Below are positions 55,303 to 61,845 of a stretch of DNA of 64,000 nt, piece after piece; within the stretch, counting starts at the first letter, position 1; each line of letters starts with the position of its first letter. The position numbers and the translations under genes were made by a program. The notes beneath the pieces were generated by a model. It worked only from the letters and a program-made list of their open reading frames with translations. It was not told where the DNA came from and did not search any database. Source of the DNA: Halomonas citrativorans (GTDB lineage Bacteria; Pseudomonadota; Gammaproteobacteria; Pseudomonadales; Halomonadaceae); NCBI RefSeq assembly GCF_900163645.1, contig NZ_FUKM01000017.1, forward strand, positions 108,323 to 172,322. Reading direction: 5' to 3'.

Positions 55303-55328
55303 TTTATTCCTCTTAAAATATTTTAAGT

Positions 55329-55440
55329 GCCTAAATGGTTTAGACTACTACCCTATGATGGGTGAACATGCCAGCATGTTCGCCCGGCAAATAGAAATGT
55401 AGTTAATCCTCTATTTCCCCAGTGCCTGCGCTTGTTAGGC
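55329..55440 (-). repeat. attC-like site B (end of HNH cassette)
   Basis: On the minus strand GCCTAAC, overlapping the TAA stop of the HNH remnant, opens the site and TTTAGGC closes it, so the ends pair as in attC. Inside are two hairpins (AAATAGA...TCTATTT, and GGGCGAACATGC with GCATGTTCACCC at 55360-55385). The inner L-box pairing is not clear, so this site is less certain than A and C. Confidence 0.5.
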
Positions 55441-55876
55441 ATCAGCTTTCTGGGCAATAATTTTCCGAAATTTCTCGATACTCGGCATCGGGTCAATCCG
55501 ATGGCAGTTTGAACAAACCACAGCCAAATCAGCTAATGTTGTCAGCTCACCTTTATCCATTTGGCTGACTTCAAGCGATGAACCTCGCAAAAGCCGTAAC
55601 CGCTCTTCCCATACTTCGCTTCAAAATCAAACTCACAAGCCTCACAACAGAGCTTGTCCATAGCATCAAGAACAGATTTCTGTAGTGGTCCACTAACGAA
55701 GGACTGCGCTCTCGTCGGAGGTAGGCCACGAATCGAGGGCTACCCTCATTAGCTATAGATTCAGTATCAACATCGGGCAGTCTGCTCGTACGCACCCCGG
55801 ATTGTATATATTTGAGAACATCTGCGGCGCTTTCCGGCTTATCCGCATACCAGACATTGCTTTGCCCGATCTGCAT
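55435..55876 (-). pseudogene. HNH endonuclease, frameshifted
   Basis: Pieces of one HNH protein occur in different frames. The N-terminal part includes ESIANEGSPRFVAYLRRERSP. After a shift near 55690 comes LDAMDKLCCEACEFDFEAKYG and GYGFCEVH. After a second shift near 55573 comes VSQMDKGELTTLADLAVVCSNCHR and the stop. Together they match the order of McrA-type HNH proteins (Cys-x2-Cys zinc site, GYGF-ExH, VCSNCHR). Two frameshifts make it inactive. The likely start codon lies inside the right end of attC-like site D. Confidence 0.78.
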
Positions 55877-55930
55877 AACACGGCTGAACGAGCTTGCAGC
55901 TTTTGTCGACATGTCCGCTTAGGGTCATCA
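55873..55930 (-). repeat. attC-like site D
   Basis: On the minus strand it ends in CCGTGTTATGC and starts at a degenerate TGATGAC. It shares an 18-base identical end (TTCAGCCGTGTTATGCAG) and a GACCCT element with site E at 57399, and is about the 60-bp length typical of short attC sites. The left core box is poorly conserved. Confidence 0.55.
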
Positions 55931-55999
55931 ACTGCCTTAACCACCCCATTAGCATTTGAAGGTTCCTACTCGGTCAAAGCTGCCTTTTAGTCGTCTCTG
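55931..55999 (-). other. 69-bp cassette body without a gene
   Basis: Between attC-like sites A and D only 69 bases remain. No start codon with ribosome-binding site leads into a useful frame. If the flanking sites are real, this is a gene-less or promoter-only cassette, or a deletion remnant. Confidence 0.4.
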
Positions 56000-56059
56000 A
56001 TATAACGGTTGAGCTAAGTTGTCAGCCGAAGGCGGGTCGGCTTGAGCGACGTGTTCTGT
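56000..56059 (-). repeat. attC-like site A (59-base-element type)
   Basis: This 60-base minus-strand site starts ACAGAAC and ends GTTATAT. Between them are TCGCTCAAGCCGACC, a GCCTTCGGC-type hairpin centre and TTAGCTCAACCG. From memory it follows the attC of the aadA1 resistance cassette closely in length and layout (CGTTCAAGCCGAC ... TTAACTCAAGCGTTAGAT). It begins 8 bases after the DUF4365 stop codon, where cassette sites belong. Confidence 0.8.
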
Positions 56060-56066
56060 GGATTCT

Positions 56067-57332
56067 CTACGAGACCTTTTCGCGTTCGTACTTAATGCGC
56101 TTGAGCCAAGCGTTCGCGTCCTCCAAGGCCGAGCCAGTCATCTGGCGACGGATTTGAGCGACCCAAAGTTCGATACCACGTTCATTGTGGTAGATAACAA
56201 TATTTTGCGCGTACGCTAGCATGCTTCCGACCGGCTCATCCAAATCATGGCATTCGTATGGTGGCTCCGGGGAGCTGACGTGGGCATCGTAAGCATCGGA
56301 AATCTGTTGGCGTGCGGGTTTAGTTTCCGACAGGAAGTTGGCCTCGATGCTCGCGCCCGACTGCCACTTCTTAAGGGATTGCCCGATGTCCGCCAAGCTC
56401 CCGATTACAAGCGCGATAATTGGATCTATTAGGTCCAAATAGTGCTCTTTGTCGAAATCGTCATGACCATTTACGCTGAGTCCAGCCATGGGGCTTTGCG
56501 TCCAATCTACAATGATGCCATCGCCCACGTCTTCTCCACCCAGAGGACTCGGCGTGTACTTACCATCAAGACTTGGGTCAATCCAGAGGCTTCGACACGT
56601 GTAGTTGACCTTCTTTTCGTCAGCCGCACTGGCATATATGAAGATCCAAACGACATGCGCGTCAGCTTCGCCCCATCTGCCTTTGACCATCGCGTTCCTG
56701 GAGTATCGGCGCTTTGCAGTCTTGGTCGTCATATCCCTGATAACCGCCGCCAGCTCCGGTTTAGTCATGGGACGGTTAAGGATAACTTTAATTGAGTAAC
56801 GTTTGGCCATACCATGGCTGACGTCCTCCGTCGAAACGAGCGTGTAGTCGCTGGACGCGACGCGCGGAGTCACAAGATCCTTCAGAGCCTCGCGCGCCTC
56901 CTTGCCAAATTGTCGCGCTCGGGGAACGGCTAGCTTGTAGCCCTTCCCTGTCGATTCGAGGGTGTCATTGGCAACCCGCTCCCAATATACAATTTCGTTC
57001 TCAGGATCGCAGTGGCATACGATGACTGGGAGTGTGTGTCCTAGCCAGTAGTCGACGTGTTGCGCATCCGGGCGGTAGATGTAGCAACCATTCTTCGTTT
57101 CCCCAAGGTAGCTACTGCCAGACTTGATCTGTATCGCGACCAACTGCCCAGTGGCCGTCTCATCGTCAACCAATTCCGCAATCGCATCGATTCCGTAGTC
57201 ACTGCTAGTCTGCTCTCGCACGGCAAAGCCTGCAGTCTCGCCACGTACTGTGACCCAGCCAAGCCCTTGACGTTCGGTGCGATCAGATTCTTGCGCTCTC
57301 ACGGGTATGACTCCTGCCGAGGTGGATAACAT
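56067..57332 (-). CDS. DUF4365 nuclease-like protein (cassette gene)
   Basis: This 421-residue protein starts with a DUF4365-type domain. Glu20, Asp49 in SSDYGIDAIAEL and Gln68-Ile-Lys70 in VAIQIKSGSSYL give a PD-(D/E)xK-like order with Gln in place of the usual Glu. This is followed by VDYWLGHTLPVIVCHCDPE, typical of the family. The remaining 280 residues are not recognised. DUF4365 domains are widespread in defence islands and are thought to be nucleases. The frame is open to 57590, but the upstream part reads through an attC-like site, so the ATG at 57332 (preceded by ACAGG) is taken as the start. An attC-like site follows the stop. Confidence 0.78.
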   Translation of the reverse strand: MLSTSAGVIPVRAQESDRTERQGLGWVTVRGETAGFAVREQTSSDYGIDAIAELVDDETATGQLVAIQIKSGSSYLGETKNGCYIYRPDAQHVDYWLGHTLPVIVCHCDPENEIVYWERVANDTLESTGKGYKLAVPRARQFGKEAREALKDLVTPRVASSDYTLVSTEDVSHGMAKRYSIKVILNRPMTKPELAAVIRDMTTKTAKRRYSRNAMVKGRWGEADAHVVWIFIYASAADEKKVNYTCRSLWIDPSLDGKYTPSPLGGEDVGDGIIVDWTQSPMAGLSVNGHDDFDKEHYLDLIDPIIALVIGSLADIGQSLKKWQSGASIEANFLSETKPARQQISDAYDAHVSSPEPPYECHDLDEPVGSMLAYAQNIVIYHNERGIELWVAQIRRQMTGSALEDANAWLKRIKYEREKVS

Positions 57333-57398
57333 AGCCTGTCGAGTTGCTGGATGGCCGGATGCATATGAATCCACTGAACATAGATTATCGTGTCGGCT

Positions 57399-57459
57399 GC
57401 ATAACACGGCTGAATCAGCATGCCGCTTTCGCCGGAAGGGCCACTCAGGGTCGTTATCA
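57399..57459 (-). repeat. attC-like site E (end of a lost upstream cassette)
   Basis: This 61-base minus-strand site starts TGATAAC and ends GTTATGC; TAAC pairs with GTTA. CTGA in GACCCTGAGTGG can pair with TCAG in GATTCAGCCG. It shares 18 identical end bases with site D. The cassette it would terminate is missing: only about 140 bases separate it from the tRNA-Ser terminator. Confidence 0.65.
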
Positions 57460-57601
57460 GACTCATATCGATAGCTCATGATTCTTAAGATAACAGTAGC
57501 GAAACCAGTAAGCCTTGTCACCTTCGTTTTGACGAAAACAAGACCAAGGTAGGCAAAGGTGATAAACCTGACCAAAGTCTGGGCTGCCAAATCCCAAACA
57601 C

Positions 57602-57635
57602 AAAAAAGCCCGCTGATTGCTCAGCGGGCTTTTTC
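57602..57635. terminator. intrinsic terminator beside tRNA-Ser
   Basis: AAAAAGCCCGCTGA pairs with TCAGCGGGCTTTTT around a TTGC loop. It works in both directions and would terminate the minus-strand tRNA-Ser transcript. Confidence 0.92.
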
Positions 57636-57644
57636 TATATTCTG

Positions 57645-57732
57645 TGGCGGAGAGGGAGGGATTCGAACCCTCGAAGCCTTACGACTTACACACTTTCCAG
57701 GCGTGCTCCTTCGACCACTCGGACACCTCTCC
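57645..57732 (-). tRNA. tRNA-Ser(GGA)
   Basis: This 88-base tRNA has the long variable arm of class II tRNAs. The acceptor stem is GGAGAGG with CCTCTCC (pairing to the CGCCA end), the anticodon is GGA in CCTGGAAAG, and CCA is encoded. Confidence 0.95.
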
Positions 57733-57783
57733 ACATTTTTGTTCAATCACTTAGGCTGTACCTTTCGCGACAGAACGGCGCAT

Positions 57784-57812
57784 ATACTATGGTTTAAGCG
57801 ACCAAATAGCAA
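57784..57812 (-). promoter_or_regulatory. promoter of tRNA-Ser
   Basis: On the minus strand TTGCTA (57812-57807) is followed after 17 bases by TAGTAT (57789-57784), with a GC-rich discriminator (GCGCCG). The tRNA starts about 50 bases downstream. Confidence 0.65.
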
Positions 57813-57839
57813 GCCTTTTTGAGAATCAGTGGCTTGCCA

Positions 57840-58343
57840 TCAGGCATCGCTACTCGATAACACCGCATAGCTGCCGTGGGCTTCCAGGCAGAGCGCATCG
57901 CCACAGTAAAGCTGCTGGGTAAGCGCAATGCGGCCTTTGCCTCGCTCGGCCAGCTTCTTGGTGAGCTTCTCAACACCGTCAGGCTTTGCTGGCGTGCATA
58001 CCAGGCGGTAATCACCCGTTACCGGGGCCAGAAAGCGCTGCGTGGCCTCAGCGACCACTACATCGCGTGCCATGCCCTGCTTGCGTAGCCATAGCGTTAC
58101 CCAGCACCAGCCTTGCAGTGTGGTTTGCGCACTTAGGGCGCCACCAAAGCCGGTGCCTTTGTCATTCAGGTTGGGCGCCAAGGCGAGCCGCCAAGTGAGC
58201 GATTGGTTGTGCAGCGACATCTCTTCAATCCCCAGAGCGCCGACCATGGGGATTGCATCGCTTAACCACTTTTGAAAGGCGGCCAGGTCTTCCTGGCCTT
58301 CGGGCAGCGGCAAGCGTGGGTGAGGCACACCGGGTTTGCGCAT
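57840..58343 (-). CDS. thioesterase-domain protein (YiiD C-terminal type)
   Basis: This 167-residue protein resembles the hot-dog-fold domain at the C-terminus of YiiD. Marks are LTWRLALAPNLNDKGTGFGGAL, QTTLQGWCWVTLWL and VAEATQRFLAPVTGDY. Such proteins are putative acyl-CoA thioesterases; the substrate is unknown. The nitroreductase gene lies 14 bases upstream on the same strand, so they are likely co-transcribed. Confidence 0.82.
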   Translation of the reverse strand: MRKPGVPHPRLPLPEGQEDLAAFQKWLSDAIPMVGALGIEEMSLHNQSLTWRLALAPNLNDKGTGFGGALSAQTTLQGWCWVTLWLRKQGMARDVVVAEATQRFLAPVTGDYRLVCTPAKPDGVEKLTKKLAERGKGRIALTQQLYCGDALCLEAHGSYAVLSSSDA

Positions 58344-58357
58344 GGTGGTTGGTCTCC

Positions 58358-58918
58358 TTACGCCCAGCGCTCTACGAAGTTGGCCACGTTATGCGCAGGC
58401 AAAGGCTTGTGGCGCCCGCCCAGGTTGCCCAGATAGATAAACGCGACGACTTCGTCGTCTTCTTCCAGAGAGAGCCCTTTGCGTACCACGGGGTCAAAAG
58501 CATACTTGCCGCTACGCCACATGGCGCCTAGCCCTTGCGCGTGGGCGGCCAGCAAAATGCCGTGGGCGGCGCAGCCTGCGGAAATCACCTGCTCCATTTT
58601 GGGCACTTTGGGCAGGTCCGGCGTTACCTTGGCGATCACGGCGATAATCATCGGCGCGCGCAGCGGCTTTTTACGCGCTGAGTTCAGCGTGTCGTCGTCG
58701 GCACTGGGGTCTTCCTGGAACTCGGCTTCGGCAAACAGCTCACCCAGGCGCGTACGCCCTTCCCCAGTGAACTCAATAAACCGCCAGGGGCGCAGCTCTT
58801 TGTGGTCTGGGGCACGCAGAGCCGCCTGGTAAATGGCGTCCATCTGCTCGGCAGTAGGCGCAGGATCGGTGAGCTTGCCCATTGAGCTACGGCTGTGAAG
58901 CAGCGTGAGTCCATCCAT
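58358..58918 (-). CDS. nitroreductase-family protein (YdjA type)
   Basis: This 186-residue FMN-dependent oxidoreductase is of the short nitroreductase class. It starts with the flavin-contacting LLHSRSSMGKL and has APDHKELRPWRFIEF, ISAGCAAHGILLAAHAQGLGAMWRSG and the C-terminal IYLGNLG motif. YdjA-like enzymes are dimers with an open active site; the natural substrate is not established. It is followed closely by the thioesterase gene. Confidence 0.9.
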   Translation of the reverse strand: MDGLTLLHSRSSMGKLTDPAPTAEQMDAIYQAALRAPDHKELRPWRFIEFTGEGRTRLGELFAEAEFQEDPSADDDTLNSARKKPLRAPMIIAVIAKVTPDLPKVPKMEQVISAGCAAHGILLAAHAQGLGAMWRSGKYAFDPVVRKGLSLEEDDEVVAFIYLGNLGGRHKPLPAHNVANFVERWA

Positions 58919-58965
58919 TTGGTTTCATCCTATCAATCAGTTAGGCACTACTGTAGCGCAGTCGC

Positions 58966-59799
58966 TTACTGTCTTGCCAGACGCAGCGGGCTTGGCGGTG
59001 CAAGGCCCGGTGTGGCGCGCCAAGGGCTGATATCCAACCCGCCGCGGCGCACGTAGCGCGCCAGCACCAGAAGCTCGGTAGGCTTGGCGTGCTGCATCAG
59101 GTCGGTGAAGATGTGCTCGACACAGTGCTCGTGAAAATCCTCATGCTGACGATAGCCGATCAGGTAACGCAGTAACCCTTCGCGATCCAGTTTCGGGCCT
59201 TTGTAGCGAATCATCACGCTGCCCCAGTCGGGCTGGCCGGTCACCGGGCAGTTGGATTTAAGCAGATGCGAGTGCAGCGTCTCTTCTACACGCTCATCGC
59301 TTACCGTCAAATGGGCAGCGCTGGGCGTGTAATCACTTACTTCGATATCCAGGTCGTCCAGGCAGTCGCCGGGTAGCGGCTGTGGGGCAAGCTCAGCATC
59401 TTCTACACCGAGTAGCTCCACACAGACCGGTGCACCGGCTACCGCGCTTAGGTCACGCTTCAACGTTTCAATCACTTCCTCGCGGCTTTCCATACGGGTC
59501 TGGTTAAAGCTGTTGAGGTAGAGCTTCCAGGATTTAGACTCGATCAGGCTGGGCGACTCAGCAGGCAGCCGAAAACGGGCTACGGCCACGATAGGCTTGC
59601 CACGGGCATTCAGCCAGGAAACCTCAAATGCGTGCCACTCATCTTCACCCACAAAGGGCAGCTTGCCCTCTTCAATCCCCAGCGGCGCGCGGTTGGCGGC
59701 GCGAGGGATGGGGAAGAGCAGCCCGGCATCGTACTGCTCAGGGTAGGCGGATTCGCGCCCCAGGGGCGCGTGCTCTAAGGTATCGGGGCGGTGTGCCAT
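58966..59799 (-). CDS. queF: NADPH-dependent 7-cyano-7-deazaguanine reductase
   Basis: QueF reduces preQ0 to preQ1 in queuosine synthesis, a four-electron nitrile reduction. The 277-residue protein is the long, two-domain (YqcD/E. coli) form. It has the QueF motif ESKSWKLYLNSFNQT near residue 87, the catalytic Cys184 in SNCPVTGQPDWG with Asp191, and the HEDFHEHCVEHIF region. It follows the ABC-2 exporter genes on the same strand after a 35-base gap. Confidence 0.95.
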   Translation of the reverse strand: MAHRPDTLEHAPLGRESAYPEQYDAGLLFPIPRAANRAPLGIEEGKLPFVGEDEWHAFEVSWLNARGKPIVAVARFRLPAESPSLIESKSWKLYLNSFNQTRMESREEVIETLKRDLSAVAGAPVCVELLGVEDAELAPQPLPGDCLDDLDIEVSDYTPSAAHLTVSDERVEETLHSHLLKSNCPVTGQPDWGSVMIRYKGPKLDREGLLRYLIGYRQHEDFHEHCVEHIFTDLMQHAKPTELLVLARYVRRGGLDISPWRATPGLAPPSPLRLARQ

Positions 59800-59834
59800 A
59801 GGGTAACGCTCTCTTGATAAAAACGGTCGTGCGG

Positions 59835-60608
59835 TTAACTACGAATGCCTTTGCCACGCTCCAGCATGGCCAGTGCCGCGAAAAACAGCACTACGATAAA
59901 CCCAAAAATAGCCGCTAGCGCCCAGCCAACGGGAATATCCGACACGCCCAAAAACCCATAGCGGAAGACGTTCACCATATACAGAATCGGGTTGAGCATC
60001 GACACGCCTTGCCAGAAATTGGGCAGCATGGAAATGGAGTAAAACACCCCGCCCAGGTAGGTCAGCGGCGTCAAAATAAAGGTCGGCACAATGGAGATAT
60101 CGTCAAACTTGTTGGCCAGCAGGGCATTGATAAAGCCGCCGATAGAGAACAGCGCCGAGGTTAGCACCACCACCAAGATGGTTAAAAGCGGGTGCTCGAT
60201 GGTTAAGCGCGTGAAAAATAACGACACAATAGTAACGATCAGGCCCACGCCCAAACCGCGCGCCATGCCGCCGAGGATAAACCCGGATAGAATTACCCAG
60301 TTGGGCATGGGCGATACCATTAGCTCTTCTACCGAACGCTGAAACTTGTTCGAGAAGAAGCTGGAAGCCACGTTCGAGTAGCTGTTGGTGATTACCGACA
60401 TCATGATCAGGCCGGGGACGATAAAGTCCATGTAGGAGAAGCCATCCATATCCCCTATGCGCGAGCCGATCAGGTTGCCAAAGATGATGAAGTACATCGC
60501 CATGGTGATCGAAGGCGGCAGCAGCGTTTGCGGCCAGATACGCGTAAAGCGTTTGATCTCTTTAAGTACTAGCGTCCATAGCGCGACGAACGTTTGTGTT
60601 GCATTCAT
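59835..60608 (-). CDS. ABC-2 type transporter permease (YadH type)
   Basis: This 257-residue membrane protein has six predicted helices and the ABC-2 pattern of exporters (FSYMDFIVPGLIMMSVITNSY, VEELMVSPMPNWVILSGFILGG). It pairs with the ATPase encoded just upstream: the coding regions overlap by four bases (ATGA). YadGH-like exporters have no assigned substrate. Confidence 0.9.
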   Translation of the reverse strand: MNATQTFVALWTLVLKEIKRFTRIWPQTLLPPSITMAMYFIIFGNLIGSRIGDMDGFSYMDFIVPGLIMMSVITNSYSNVASSFFSNKFQRSVEELMVSPMPNWVILSGFILGGMARGLGVGLIVTIVSLFFTRLTIEHPLLTILVVVLTSALFSIGGFINALLANKFDDISIVPTFILTPLTYLGGVFYSISMLPNFWQGVSMLNPILYMVNVFRYGFLGVSDIPVGWALAAIFGFIVVLFFAALAMLERGKGIRS

Positions 60609-61573
60609 GCCTGCGTCTCCTTGTTGGGTTCGGCGCGCTGATCGATGGCTTTATTGCCCGCCTCTACCATTGACACAAACATCTCTTCCAACCGGTTAGC
60701 GCGGTTGCGCATGGAAACCACCTGCATGCCCTGCTCGCTTAACACACTGAACACATCGTTTAACTGCTGCCCGCGATGAATCACCAACGAGAGTTGCGTA
60801 GGTTCGATCTGATTGATCTCAAACCCTTCGATCACCGGCGGTGCCGTGACAGGCTCGGCGAGATCCAGCAGGAAGGTTTCGGTATTCAGCTCGGCCAATA
60901 GCTCGCGTACGCTGGTGTTACGCACAATTTCACCGTGATTGATGATGGCGATATTACGGCACAGGCTTTCGGCTTCTTCCAGATAGTGGGTGGTCAGAAT
61001 GATCGTGGTGCCTTCATCCTGATTAATGCGGCGCATGTATTCCCACATGCTGCGGCGCAGTTCGATATCCACACCCGCGGTGGGCTCATCCAGAATCAGT
61101 AGCTTGGGCCGGTGCATCAGCGCCCGGGCAATCATCAAGCGGCGCTTCATACCACCAGAAAGCATGCGAGCGTTGCCATTGCGCTTGTCCCACAGGCCCA
61201 AGTCGCGCAGTAGCTGCTCGGCACGCGGCAGCGCTTCACGGCGCGTCATGCCGTAATAGCCGGCTTGCGCCAGCACGATATCAAGCACCTTCTCGAACTG
61301 GTTGAAGTTGAATTCCTGAGGAACCACGCCCAGCTGGTACTTGGCCTTGGCGAAGTCCTTGTCGATGTCGATACCAAAAATCGACACCTTGCCTTCTGAC
61401 TTCTGTACCAGTGAACACACCACGCCCAGGGTGGTGGATTTACCCGCGCCATTGGGGCCCAACAAGGCAAAAAAATCGCCCTGCTGGACGTCGAGATCAA
61501 TCCCTTTTAACGCGTGAAAGCCGTTGCCGTACACCTTGGTAAGGCCACGGATAGACAATGCCGGTTCGGCCAT
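60605..61573 (-). CDS. ABC transporter ATP-binding protein (YadG type)
   Basis: This 322-residue ATPase has Walker A LLGPNGAGKSTT near residue 39, Q-loop VVPQEFNF, signature LSGGMKRRLMIARAL, Walker B LLILDEPTAGVD and the H-loop TTHYLEEAE. The C-terminal 90 residues are an extra regulatory domain common in ABC-2 exporters. It overlaps the permease gene downstream. Confidence 0.93.
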   Translation of the reverse strand: MAEPALSIRGLTKVYGNGFHALKGIDLDVQQGDFFALLGPNGAGKSTTLGVVCSLVQKSEGKVSIFGIDIDKDFAKAKYQLGVVPQEFNFNQFEKVLDIVLAQAGYYGMTRREALPRAEQLLRDLGLWDKRNGNARMLSGGMKRRLMIARALMHRPKLLILDEPTAGVDIELRRSMWEYMRRINQDEGTTIILTTHYLEEAESLCRNIAIINHGEIVRNTSVRELLAELNTETFLLDLAEPVTAPPVIEGFEINQIEPTQLSLVIHRGQQLNDVFSVLSEQGMQVVSMRNRANRLEEMFVSMVEAGNKAIDQRAEPNKETQA

Positions 61574-61845
61574 AAAGATGTCCTGTCAGCAAAAAATAGG
61601 GGCACAAAAAATACGTGAGAAGCAACGATATCGGGGCATTCGGTCGTTTTTTCAAGCCAGCGTAACATGGCGCCTATGGCTATCTCGTTAAACCGCTAAC
61701 CAACCCGTCCACTTTAATTAGTATTCGCGGCGTTTTGTCGCGCATGACCCGCAGGCTAATACTTTAGTATTACCCGCATTCCCTTGCGCTATTAATAGCA
61801 CGGCATACAAGGGAATACGTATTTTATAAACGAGAAAAAGCCATA

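Noticed and set aside
57333..57590. N-terminal extension of the DUF4365 frame
   Set aside because: The extra 86 codons translate attC-like site E and random upstream DNA. The DUF4365 homology begins just after the ATG at 57332.
51241..57644. Integron integrase gene or prophage in the accessory region
   Set aside because: No tyrosine recombinase, phage structural or replication gene could be read in any frame; only attC-like sites and cassette genes are seen.
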